34,531 nucleotides of DNA from M55B167 sp964406095. GTDB lineage: Bacteria; Verrucomicrobiota; Kiritimatiellia; RFP12; UBA1067. The notes beneath the pieces are model-generated. The model made no database searches, was not told the DNA's origin, and was given only the letters and a program-made list of their open reading frames with translations. The translations under genes and the position numbers were made by a program. Below, piece after piece: positions 1 through 7,431 of this stretch. The stretch lies in NCBI GenBank assembly GCA_964406095.1, contig CAYOQJ010000117.1, positions 1-34,531 of the forward strand, given 5' to 3'. Position 1 is the first letter of the stretch; each line of letters opens with the position of its first letter.

Positions 1-8
1 AGTCTCAT
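1..8 (-). CDS. Start of a gene running off the left edge
   Basis: Only the first eight bases of a minus-strand reading frame are visible: ATG, AGA and CT. The call rests on a strong Shine-Dalgarno sequence, GGAGG (complement of 15-19), five to six bases before the ATG. No function can be inferred. The gene would be followed upstream by the sulfatase at 149-2071 on the same strand, so it could be the next gene of that unit. Confidence 0.4.
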
Positions 9-76
9 ATTTACCTCCAAAAAACAATCCCCTTATACACCAAAACTCCCCACATGTCCATGAAATAATGCCTGTC

Positions 77-110
77 ACTTATTATTAACTTATTATTACT
101 TATTATTATT
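77..110. repeat. Short A/T tandem repeat (11-bp unit)
   Basis: The 11-bp unit ACTTATTATTA occurs at 77-87 and 88-98 and is followed by a partial, expanded copy to 110. It lies in the 140-bp gap between the sulfatase stop and the next gene, directly beside the palindrome at 116-141. It looks like simple-sequence slippage, and no function is evident. Confidence 0.6.
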
Positions 111-115
111 GATAT

Positions 116-141
116 GCGCGGCAATAATGCCGCGCCACAGT
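116..141. repeat. Solo copy of the palindromic repeat element
   Basis: Positions 116-135 form a perfect hairpin: an 8-bp stem (GCGCGGCA/TGCCGCGC) and an ATAA loop, followed by CACAGT. The arrangement is the same as in the repeat array at 9573-9778, with A-to-G changes in the stem that keep pairing. It sits seven bases beyond the sulfatase stop codon. On the minus strand it could act as a transcript-end hairpin, but no U-tract follows. Confidence 0.75.
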
Positions 142-148
142 GAAGTGT

Positions 149-2071
149 TCAATCCACCGTTCGACGCTGCGGCCATAATGACAAGGCATCATTGATGATG
201 CGCTGCGCGTAGTCAAAGCCGAATTTCGCTTCCGGATCGTTGCTATTCCGTCCTATTTTCTTGAAACTCAGCCAATCCTCTTTGGTCAGGCGATTATCCG
301 TATGGCTGTACTGAAAGGCGTTGATTGCCGCATGAAAAACAAAACCGCGTCCGCCAATGGCGGCGGAGTACGCCTCTTTCTTTAGTGTGGTAAATGCGGC
401 CTCCGGCGTGCCGCAGAATCCGAGAGCCTGCGCCGCCATCACGCGATTACCAGCCATCGAATCATTCTCAGCCATTTTTTTTAGAGCTGACACAACCTCG
501 GCATTGTTGCTGCGCAGCAAAAAGAGCGCATATGCACCGTAATAACGCACAGCGCAATTTTTATCAGTCAGCATCTCAAGATATTGCTTCAGTTTGGCGG
601 CATCAGCCGCTGCCGCCATCCCTGCCACAGTGCAAATCCGTTCGACATCATAATCGGAGCTTACGGCAAAATCGTAGATGGTTTGATATTTTTTCCCCTC
701 CCCGACCAGATCATAGAGCAGCGACTCCGGAATGACACCCACATCGCGCACGGCAATCTGAAAACGCCGCAGTTCAGCATCCAGCTCATCGACAACACCT
801 TTGAAGCTCTCTTCCCTTGCCAGATTCTTTACATGCCACGGATCGTTCAGTGTGTCAAAGAGTTCGATCACCGGTTTCGGTTTAAAAAACTGCGAACGGA
901 TCGGACCGGCGGCCTCGGGATTACCGTCATACCACTCACGCCAGGCACTCCAATTGGCCTGCACATTGTAACCATAGAGCGAGTCGCGTCCGCGAGGACG
1001 ATGCGGCACAAAATTTCTGATGAAGTAGTATCGTCCGTCGGTGACCGCTCGGCTGCAATCATGACGCTCGGCCATGCGGTCGCGATAAAGATGCGCATAC
1101 TGTGCCGACGGCTCTTTGCGCGGTCCGAAAAGCACACGCCCCTGCATCAAATCCGGCACCTCAAGCCCCGCCAGAGTCAAAGCGGTTTTCGGAAAATCAA
1201 CAAACTGAGCGATCTCATCGCAGGTTGTGCCCGCTTCTCCCGGAGCAAGATGCTTCCAACGTTCGGGAAAGCTGACAATGAAAGGCACCTGGGTGCCGAC
1301 ATTGTAAATATAGCGCTTTGAGCGCGACAACTGTCCGCCATGGTCGGCATAAAAGAAGACGATTGTATCGTCCGCCAATCCGGCATCCTCCAACTCCTGC
1401 AACTGCTGACCAACCCATTCATCCATCAAAGTTATCAGATCATGCAACCGCGCCCAGTCGTTGCGAATTTCCGGCAGATCAGGGTGATACGGCGGCAGAA
1501 CAATTTTTGCCGGATCAACCCGCGGCTTGGCGGGAATCTGTCTTTTCTTGACATAACCATCAATTCTTTTCTGATGCAACTGAGACTCATGAGTGATCAT
1601 CGTGTTGAAAACGGCAAAAAACGGTTTGCCCTCCGGACGATTTTTCCAGGTAGCTTTCGCGCTGGACTCATCCCAGAGTGTCTTATCATGGCTGAGGTTC
1701 GAGTTATAATCTTTTTTACGGTTGTTAGTGCAGTAGTAACCAGCTTCTCGGAACAGCTTGGGATAAGCCGGAATGCGCTCCGGCAACTGCGTGCAGGCAC
1801 GCATGCCATGCGTTCCGATGCTGATGGAGTACATTCCCGTGAGCAGAGTGGAGCGTGCGACAGCGCAAACCGGCGCGTTGGAGTATGCCCGCGTAAAACG
1901 CACACCTTGAGCGGCAAGTTTATCCAGATGCGGCGTATGCGCCTCAGCACAGCCGTAACAGCCAAGATACGGACTGATGTCTTCGCAGGTCAGCCACAGG
2001 ATGTTCGGCCGTTCCTGTCCGGCACCTGCAATGCCTGCAGTCAAAAACAGCAAAAATATAAACACCTGCAT
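149..2071 (-). CDS. Secreted type I sulfatase with HEAT-like C-terminal region
   Basis: This is a 640-residue alkaline-phosphatase-superfamily sulfatase, predicted to hydrolyse sulfate esters on polysaccharides outside the cytoplasm. A signal peptide spans about residues 1-18. The N-terminal metal-binding region (RPNILWLTCED, 21-31) is followed by the active-site segment Cys69-Ala-Val-Ala-Arg73, where Cys69 would be converted to formylglycine. A second metal site is Asp243-His244-Gly245. The standard signature is C-x-[PA]-x-R, so Val71 is a deviation. Residues about 465-640 are alpha-helical and HEAT-like, longer than in a minimal sulfatase. The start is supported by AGAGGAG nine to ten bases upstream. 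No maturase (anSME) gene is in the window. Family membership is clear; the substrate is not. Confidence 0.93.
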   Translation of the reverse strand: MQVFIFLLFLTAGIAGAGQERPNILWLTCEDISPYLGCYGCAEAHTPHLDKLAAQGVRFTRAYSNAPVCAVARSTLLTGMYSISIGTHGMRACTQLPERIPAYPKLFREAGYYCTNNRKKDYNSNLSHDKTLWDESSAKATWKNRPEGKPFFAVFNTMITHESQLHQKRIDGYVKKRQIPAKPRVDPAKIVLPPYHPDLPEIRNDWARLHDLITLMDEWVGQQLQELEDAGLADDTIVFFYADHGGQLSRSKRYIYNVGTQVPFIVSFPERWKHLAPGEAGTTCDEIAQFVDFPKTALTLAGLEVPDLMQGRVLFGPRKEPSAQYAHLYRDRMAERHDCSRAVTDGRYYFIRNFVPHRPRGRDSLYGYNVQANWSAWREWYDGNPEAAGPIRSQFFKPKPVIELFDTLNDPWHVKNLAREESFKGVVDELDAELRRFQIAVRDVGVIPESLLYDLVGEGKKYQTIYDFAVSSDYDVERICTVAGMAAAADAAKLKQYLEMLTDKNCAVRYYGAYALFLLRSNNAEVVSALKKMAENDSMAGNRVMAAQALGFCGTPEAAFTTLKKEAYSAAIGGRGFVFHAAINAFQYSHTDNRLTKEDWLSFKKIGRNSNDPEAKFGFDYAQRIINDALSLWPQRRTVD

Positions 2072-2083
2072 TTTAGTAGTCTC

Positions 2084-2107
2084 CTCTGTGTCTCCGTGTA
2101 TCCGTGT
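2084..2107. repeat. Three copies of an 8-bp ACACGGAG-type repeat
   Basis: Read on the minus strand, the units are ACACGGAT, ACACGGAG and ACACAGAG, directly head to tail. The last unit runs into AGGAGA, so the repeat lies at and contributes to the ribosome-binding site of the sulfatase gene. It lies in the 102-bp gap between the sulfatase and the secreted protein gene at 2174. Confidence 0.6.
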
Positions 2108-2173
2108 TAAGTTTCTCTTCGGTTCGCAATCATGAAACCTTCAACATTCCACTTTCCACAGCCCCCCTGGTCA

Positions 2174-3934
2174 CTATCGTACAAGAAAAATCGTGCCCGG
2201 CGGCGGTAAGACAATCTCGCCATACAGCGTCAGTGTATCAATGTTAATCGCCTTACCGTTAACACCCGATTGATCAGTAAAATAGAGCCTCAGCGTGACC
2301 GGCGAATCAACTATGTCCAACTCTGCCACGTCAAAGATAAGATCCCTGTAAATCGGATTCTGCTTAATATATGAAACAGTATGCGAGCTGCGGCTGTCCA
2401 GCAGAGCTAGATTACCGGCATCATTGTGATACAGATACATAGTGCTCTGAAACACACCTCCCGCCCAGTTACCAAGCCCAACACGCACTCTCAGTTCGCC
2501 ATTTTGCATATTCACCTTATAGCCCGGTCTGGGCGCACAGGTGAACTCCAGGAACATTGTATCATTAGTGCTGTGCGAATACGGCGTAAGACTGCTTCGC
2601 ACCCACCAAGTGCTGCCATCGCGTGAGTTGCGCGCCAGATTGCGATTGGCTGGCGGCACATCAACTCCAAAATTGGTAACCGAACCAATTGTAGAGGCGC
2701 TTATATGATCGGAGATGAAATCAGCACTCTCCGTGCCGCTTTGCGAACCTGATTCAGAAGTGACATCGGATGAGGCATCGTTCATGTCGTAGCGCAGCAG
2801 AGCCGGCGCTTTCGGACGGTCATCAAGAGCGCGCAGATGCACCGCGTTCAGATAAGAGGCGTGCTCGTCGGTGAGGGTGCGTGTGAACATATCGACCGCC
2901 GAATAACCGTCGCTTTGAAAAAGATGGCTGAAGGCCGGCCCTGTTGCCGATGCAGGCACATCACTGCCCACAATAATATCACCGCTTCTATTCCAGCGCA
3001 AGCCCACATCCAAGAAAACCGGCACACTGGCGTTGACATCCCAGAAGTAGAGGTCGGCCTGCCATGCAGCGTAGGGCAGATCATTGGTGCTGCCGAAGAA
3101 AAGACCCACAGCCGCATTTGTTGCGCCATCATCAAAGACAAAATCTCCCAGCAGCGCATCGGGATTCGGCGACTGCGCCGTGCCGCGCAATCGGGCTCCG
3201 TCGGCACTGAAAGTTTTAAACCGCACACCGTCGATATCAACGAAATCACCGCTGCCCGTTGGACGGGCGTCAAGACCATGCCAACCGGCATTTGTCACCG
3301 AATTGTCAGCGTTGTTAATATCAATTTTGTATTCCAATAAACGCAGCTCGATGCCGCACAGGCGGCAGTGATAAAACTCATTGTTCCCCCGCACGCCGAT
3401 ATCATAGGCGGAAATGCCGTCGCTGTAAAAGGTGAACGTGTATGCAGGACTTGGTATACTTATATTGTCCTGCACGGCACAACTGCTGAGAATTTGCTCT
3501 TGTTCGTTGATTCGGTAAAGGATCTCCTGATCTCCCAGCCTTGATGCGTCGTAGCTACGGTCGTAGATGTAAACCTTAGCCTCCCACAGACCCTGTTGCA
3601 GAGCCCCGGCACCGCCGAGTTCCACCCCGATCAGGCGGTCATCCAAATTATTGGCATAGATGAAATCAACACGCAGGGCGTCCGGGTCTGTATCCTCAGA
3701 GTCGCCCCTGTTGAGGGAGCTCTGTGCGCCGAAGAGGGTGAAGGTCACACCGTCAACCGTAACCGAGCCGCTGCCGTCGCTCGCGGCATCCAGCGCTGTC
3801 CAGGTGCCGTTGGTACAGGTCACAGGATTGGCTGCCTCATTGATATCAATCCGGTAGCGGGTGGCCGCCGTCAGATTCAAACAACAAAACAACACTGCGA
3901 ACAAAACCGATTGAACACTGAGTATTTTCTTCAT
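2174..3934 (-). CDS. Secreted beta-rich protein with two homologous N-terminal modules
   Basis: I do not recognise a named family for this 586-residue protein. A signal peptide is clear at the N-terminus (MKKILSVQSVLFAVLF ... ending near LTAA). Two tandem modules of about 170 residues each begin with RYRIDINEA and EYKIDINNA and share a 'GSG..V.(V/I)DGV.F' segment and a 'SDG.SA.D' segment. A third beta-rich domain begins near APALLRYDMND. The protein ends PPPGTIFLVR, a tail similar to that of the protein encoded at 17520 (FPQGMVIIIR). The start at 3934 is chosen because AAAGGAG lies eight bases before it; the 14-codon upstream extension lacks such a site. A role as a surface or carbohydrate-binding protein is inference. 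Confidence 0.85.
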   Translation of the reverse strand: MKKILSVQSVLFAVLFCCLNLTAATRYRIDINEAANPVTCTNGTWTALDAASDGSGSVTVDGVTFTLFGAQSSLNRGDSEDTDPDALRVDFIYANNLDDRLIGVELGGAGALQQGLWEAKVYIYDRSYDASRLGDQEILYRINEQEQILSSCAVQDNISIPSPAYTFTFYSDGISAYDIGVRGNNEFYHCRLCGIELRLLEYKIDINNADNSVTNAGWHGLDARPTGSGDFVDIDGVRFKTFSADGARLRGTAQSPNPDALLGDFVFDDGATNAAVGLFFGSTNDLPYAAWQADLYFWDVNASVPVFLDVGLRWNRSGDIIVGSDVPASATGPAFSHLFQSDGYSAVDMFTRTLTDEHASYLNAVHLRALDDRPKAPALLRYDMNDASSDVTSESGSQSGTESADFISDHISASTIGSVTNFGVDVPPANRNLARNSRDGSTWWVRSSLTPYSHSTNDTMFLEFTCAPRPGYKVNMQNGELRVRVGLGNWAGGVFQSTMYLYHNDAGNLALLDSRSSHTVSYIKQNPIYRDLIFDVAELDIVDSPVTLRLYFTDQSGVNGKAINIDTLTLYGEIVLPPPGTIFLVR

Positions 3935-4008
3935 AAAACGCACTCCTTTATGGGATGAATATACAAACTCAAACAAGAAATGGGAAATCTGCTCCCAAAA
4001 TTGTTGTC

Positions 4009-4037
4009 AGCATAAGGGATAACAGTCAAACTTTCAA
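4009..4037 (-). promoter_or_regulatory. Putative promoter of the secreted protein gene
   Basis: On the minus strand TTGAAA (4037-4032), a 17-bp spacer and TATGCT (4014-4009) fit a sigma-70-type promoter. It is about 75 bases upstream of the ATG at 3934 and downstream of the terminator hairpin at 4098-4120. Confidence 0.45.
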
Positions 4038-4097
4038 GTGCAATATATGGTAATTAAGGTGTAAGATTTATTCAAAACAGAGAGCATGCAAAGAAAC

Positions 4098-4120
4098 GCC
4101 CCGCCGAAAAAAGGCGGGGC
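4098..4120 (-). terminator. Intrinsic terminator after the E1 dehydrogenase gene
   Basis: A perfect 8-bp GC-rich stem (GCCCCGCC/GGCGGGGC) with a 7-base loop is followed on the minus strand by GTTTCTTTG. It stands 53 bases past the stop of the E1 gene at 4173. The U-tract is imperfect, but the stem strength and position support termination. Confidence 0.7.
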
Positions 4121-4172
4121 TGGGTAATATATAAACCTTCGATGCAAGCTGGAATTTTTTATTTCCGTTTTT

Positions 4173-6470
4173 TTATATTAATTGCTTCGCGGCTGCGATG
4201 ATGTCGTAGTCGTGAGGCAGAAAAGCCTCTTCGAGGGTATAAGCCTGCGGGGCGATACCGTCTTTGGCACCGACACGCAGGACTGGAGCATCCAGGGCGT
4301 CAAAGGCCTCGGCCATGATACGGGAGGCGATTTCGCCGGTGAAGCTGCCGATGCCGACGCTGTGGCTGGTTACGATGCAGCGTCCGGTTTTGCGCACGGA
4401 GGCGACGATCGTCTCCATATCCAGAGGAACCAGCGAGCGAATGTCGATCACCTCTGCTGAAATTCCTTCAGCGGAGAGTTTCTCGGCAGCACTGAGGGCC
4501 TCATAGATCATTGGGCCCCAGGTCACAATTGACAGCTGGTCACCAACGCGTTTGACATCGGCTTTACCGAGCGGAATCAGATACTGATCCTGCGGCACAA
4601 CACCTTTTTTGTTGTAGAGAATCTGCGACTCCACAAACATGATTGGGTTATTGTCGCGAATCGCGGTTTTCAGCATGCCCTTGGCATCGTAGGGTGTAGC
4701 CGGATAGACAACGTAGAGCCCCGGGATATGTGCAAACATTGACTCGAGAGTTTGTGAATGCTGACCGCCGTAGCCTTTGCCGCCACCGACCGAGGCGCGA
4801 TAGACCAGCGGCACCTCGATTGATGCGCCGGACATATAGTGCCATTTTGCGGCCTGGTTGGAAATCTGATCCGATGCCATCAAACCGAAATCCATATACA
4901 TCAGCTCGATGACCGGACGCAATCCGGTCATCGCTGCACCCACGGCGGTGCCGCAGATACAGGCCTCGGAAATCGGCGTGTTAAAGCAGCGGTTGCGACC
5001 GAAGCTGTTGGTCAGGCCCTTGGTAACCTTGAAGGCACCGCCATACTCGGCGATATCCTCGCCCCACTGCACGACGCGTTTATCGCGCAGCATCTCTTCG
5101 ATCATCGCCTCTTTGATGGCGTCTTTGTAGGTCAGCTCACCGGAATCGGAGCGTTTGATTTCGGGCAGCTCCTCGATCAACTCGACTTTACTGAACTGCT
5201 CGGGCACCTCGTCAACGCGGGTATCGGTATACATATATCTGATAACGTCGACCGGATCGGGGTCGGCAGACCAGGCGGCTTTAGCGGCCATGCGGGCATT
5301 GCGGTCGGCGACCTTCTCTTTGAGTTTACGCAATCTGGCGGCGGTGATGCACTTGTTATCCAGCAATTCCTGCTCCAAGCTGGCGATCGGATCAAGTTCC
5401 TTCCAGAGTGCCTCTTCCTCTTTGGTGCGATATTCATTGCGCGGATCACCCAGTGAGTGGCCATAGTTGCGATAGGTGTCGAACTCCAACAGAACCGGAC
5501 CTTCACCTCGGCGGCATATCTCGGAAGCGCGACGCATGGCATCCATACAGGCCAGCACACTCATACCGTTCACCACTTCGGCGTGCATATTGTTATCGGT
5601 GAATCCAGCCGCACGGCGGGCCACATATTTTGTACCGGAGACTTCGCCATCGGTTTTACCGGTAAAGCCGTAGTGATTGTTGATGACTGAATAGACAATC
5701 GGCAGACCGAATGGTTTATCGGTAAACTCTTTATTGGTAAACTGACCCATACCGGCCCAATTGAGTGACTCAAGCACAACACCGTTGGCATAGGCACCAT
5801 CGCCGGCGAAACAGCAGGTAACCTTGCCATTGCGATAGTAGCGAGAGCTCAGTGCCGACCCGGTAGCTATCGGGACACCGCCGCCGACAATGGCGTTAGC
5901 GCCAAGATGACCAGCCTTGAAATCAGCGATGTGCATGCCGCCGCCGCGTCCCTTGCAATAGCCGTCCTCTTTTCCGAAAAGCTCTGCGATCGCACGGTAG
6001 ATATGATCCTCCAGTGCCTCATCCATCAACTCCTTTTTGCTGGCGGCCTTGCTTTCGGGAATGCGTGCTTTAAGCTCATCGGCAGACATACCGCGAATGG
6101 CGACGCAGCCTTTAGCCAGCGAGTCACCGTGTCCGCGATGCGTCGAGGTGATATAATCGTCATAATTCATAGCGGCGCAGCAACCGACTGAGGTGGCCTC
6201 CTGGCCGATGGACACATGGGTCGGTCCGCGATAGGAGTAGCCCTTGCAGGCATCGTAGGCACCGGTACGCAGCTTAACGATCATCTCTTCAAACTCGCGA
6301 ATAATCAGCATATCCTCGAGCACATCAACCGCTTGCTTCCTGGTGATGTTACCTTCCTCCAGCTCCTTTTTCAGAGAGTTTTTATACTGATACGCCGGTA
6401 TTTCCCCCAGCTTATATTTCTCCGGCTTAAAAACCGGTGTCAATTTGCTCAGATGATTCTGCACAGCCAT
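4173..6470 (-). CDS. Fused E1 alpha/beta thiamine-dependent 2-oxoacid dehydrogenase
   Basis: This 765-residue protein joins the alpha and beta subunits of a pyruvate/branched-chain/acetoin-type dehydrogenase E1, which decarboxylates a 2-oxoacid on thiamine diphosphate and passes the acyl group to a lipoyl E2. The alpha half (about 45-410) has His111-Arg-Gly-His-Gly, the TPP motif Gly223-Asp-Gly ... Asn264-Asn265 and the YRNYGHSLGDP loop near 333-343. The beta half (about 446-765) has GED at 470-472, PISEA with Glu502, and GGQHSQTLE with His571. The GDG-to-NN spacing is 38 residues where about 26 is usual, so the alpha half has an insertion. No E2, E3 or lipoylation gene is nearby. The start has GGAAGGAAA just upstream. 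DeoR lies 67 bp upstream on the same strand and may be co-transcribed. The substrate cannot be assigned from sequence alone. Confidence 0.93.
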   Translation of the reverse strand: MAVQNHLSKLTPVFKPEKYKLGEIPAYQYKNSLKKELEEGNITRKQAVDVLEDMLIIREFEEMIVKLRTGAYDACKGYSYRGPTHVSIGQEATSVGCCAAMNYDDYITSTHRGHGDSLAKGCVAIRGMSADELKARIPESKAASKKELMDEALEDHIYRAIAELFGKEDGYCKGRGGGMHIADFKAGHLGANAIVGGGVPIATGSALSSRYYRNGKVTCCFAGDGAYANGVVLESLNWAGMGQFTNKEFTDKPFGLPIVYSVINNHYGFTGKTDGEVSGTKYVARRAAGFTDNNMHAEVVNGMSVLACMDAMRRASEICRRGEGPVLLEFDTYRNYGHSLGDPRNEYRTKEEEALWKELDPIASLEQELLDNKCITAARLRKLKEKVADRNARMAAKAAWSADPDPVDVIRYMYTDTRVDEVPEQFSKVELIEELPEIKRSDSGELTYKDAIKEAMIEEMLRDKRVVQWGEDIAEYGGAFKVTKGLTNSFGRNRCFNTPISEACICGTAVGAAMTGLRPVIELMYMDFGLMASDQISNQAAKWHYMSGASIEVPLVYRASVGGGKGYGGQHSQTLESMFAHIPGLYVVYPATPYDAKGMLKTAIRDNNPIMFVESQILYNKKGVVPQDQYLIPLGKADVKRVGDQLSIVTWGPMIYEALSAAEKLSAEGISAEVIDIRSLVPLDMETIVASVRKTGRCIVTSHSVGIGSFTGEIASRIMAEAFDALDAPVLRVGAKDGIAPQAYTLEEAFLPHDYDIIAAAKQLI

Positions 6471-6537
6471 AACTTGTTTCCTTCCTTATTTTTCAAGACG
6501 TAAAGACGCTGATCTTCCGCCGCACTGATTAAACCCA

Positions 6538-7317
6538 CTATGCGAGAATCAACTCGCAGCCCTTTTTCTTAAAAGCATTCTGCGCCTCAAGCGGCATATT
6601 CAGGTCGGAGATGGTGACTGCCAGTTGGTTGACACTGCCGAATCTGACAAAACTTGTTTTGCCGAATTTGGAACTGTCAGCCAGCAAAACAGATCTTGTA
6701 GCCGCTTTCATCACCTGCTCTTTGGTGAAAGCTTCGGCTGGGTCGGTGGTTGTCAGCCCTTTCTCTGCCGAAACTCCGATGGTGCCCATGAAGGCCAGAT
6801 CGAAATTCATCTGTTCGAGCACGCCCCTGGTAAGCGGGCCGACAAAGGTCTGGCTGAGCAGTCGGCATTCACCACCCGTAATGATCATGCGCGGGCCGCT
6901 GCTTTTGAAAATCTCCACCACACGCAGCGAGTTGGTCACAACCGTCAGTCTGCTGAAAGAGACCAGATGGCGTGCCAGCTCCAGCACCGTACTGCCGCCG
7001 TCCAGATATATGACACCCTTGGGATGAATCAGTTTCACTGCTGCCTCCGCTATGCGGCGCTTTTGTTCGACCGCAAAAGCGGTTTTGTCATCAAAAAGCG
7101 GCTCCTCATCGTAGGCATCGGCCACTGTGGCACCGCCGTGTATACGACGAAGCTCACCGCAATCTTCAAGTACCGCCAGATCACGGCGTACCGTCGCCGC
7201 CGAAACCCCAAGCTCATCAACCAACTCATCAACGCGCATAATACGACTCTTTTTCAACAGAGCCATAATGCGTCTCCGCCGCGGTTCAGCCAAATCTTTG
7301 GTGTTGATATCGTTCAT
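6538..7317 (-). CDS. DeoR/GlpR-family transcriptional regulator
   Basis: This is a 259-residue repressor-type regulator. An N-terminal winged helix-turn-helix (about 12-66) includes the typical 'VSAATVRRDLAVLEDCGELRRIHGG' pattern, and a DeoR C-terminal sensor domain (about 80-245) carries 'YLDGGSTVLELARHL', 'VVTNS' and 'LLADSSKFGK'. Members bind sugar phosphates. The gene is divergent from the GH50-like glycosidase at 7432 and lies just upstream of the E1 dehydrogenase on its own strand, so either could be a target. The ATG at 7317 has no obvious Shine-Dalgarno sequence, but the protein starts at the usual distance from the HTH. Confidence 0.92.
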   Translation of the reverse strand: MNDINTKDLAEPRRRRIMALLKKSRIMRVDELVDELGVSAATVRRDLAVLEDCGELRRIHGGATVADAYDEEPLFDDKTAFAVEQKRRIAEAAVKLIHPKGVIYLDGGSTVLELARHLVSFSRLTVVTNSLRVVEIFKSSGPRMIITGGECRLLSQTFVGPLTRGVLEQMNFDLAFMGTIGVSAEKGLTTTDPAEAFTKEQVMKAATRSVLLADSSKFGKTSFVRFGSVNQLAVTISDLNMPLEAQNAFKKKGCELILA

Positions 7318-7352
7318 TTTTGATTGGTTTTGCTCGTAAATGCACGTACTTA

Positions 7353-7381
7353 ATCATAATCTGATCATTTTGGCAAGTCAA
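7353..7381 (-). promoter_or_regulatory. Promoter of the DeoR gene
   Basis: On the minus strand TTGACT (7381-7376), a 17-bp spacer and TATGAT (7358-7353) make a near-consensus promoter 36 bases before the DeoR start codon. The spacer contains TGATCA. It lies 15 bp from the divergent promoter-like sequence of the GH50 gene, so one bound regulator could affect both. Confidence 0.65.
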
Positions 7382-7396
7382 AATACAGTTTCAGCA

Positions 7397-7425
7397 TTGA
7401 CAGCTTGGAAGCGCTTATTTAGACT
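7397..7425 (+). promoter_or_regulatory. Promoter-like sequence of the GH50 gene, very close to its ATG
   Basis: TTGACA (7397-7402), a 17-bp spacer and TAGACT (7420-7425) resemble a sigma-70 promoter. The -10 ends only six bases before the ATG at 7432, so initiation at the usual distance would give a leaderless or nearly leaderless transcript. No Shine-Dalgarno sequence is present at that ATG, which agrees with this. Confidence 0.5.
7405..7419 (+). promoter_or_regulatory. LacI/CRE-like operator candidate in the GH50 promoter spacer
   Basis: TTGGAAGCGCTTATT has an 8-bp palindrome AAGCGCTT (7409-7416) with the central CG typical of LacI-family sites. It fits most positions of a catabolite-responsive element. 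It fills the -35/-10 spacer, where a repressor would block transcription. No LacI-family gene is in the window, so the call is tentative. Confidence 0.35.
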
Positions 7426-7431
7426 TCATAC

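Noticed and set aside
584..1321. 245-codon plus-strand ORF inside the sulfatase gene
   Set aside because: It is antisense to a clear sulfatase, shows no motif and has no ribosome site.
4839..5456. 205-codon plus-strand ORF inside the E1 gene
   Set aside because: It is an antisense shadow of a highly conserved enzyme.
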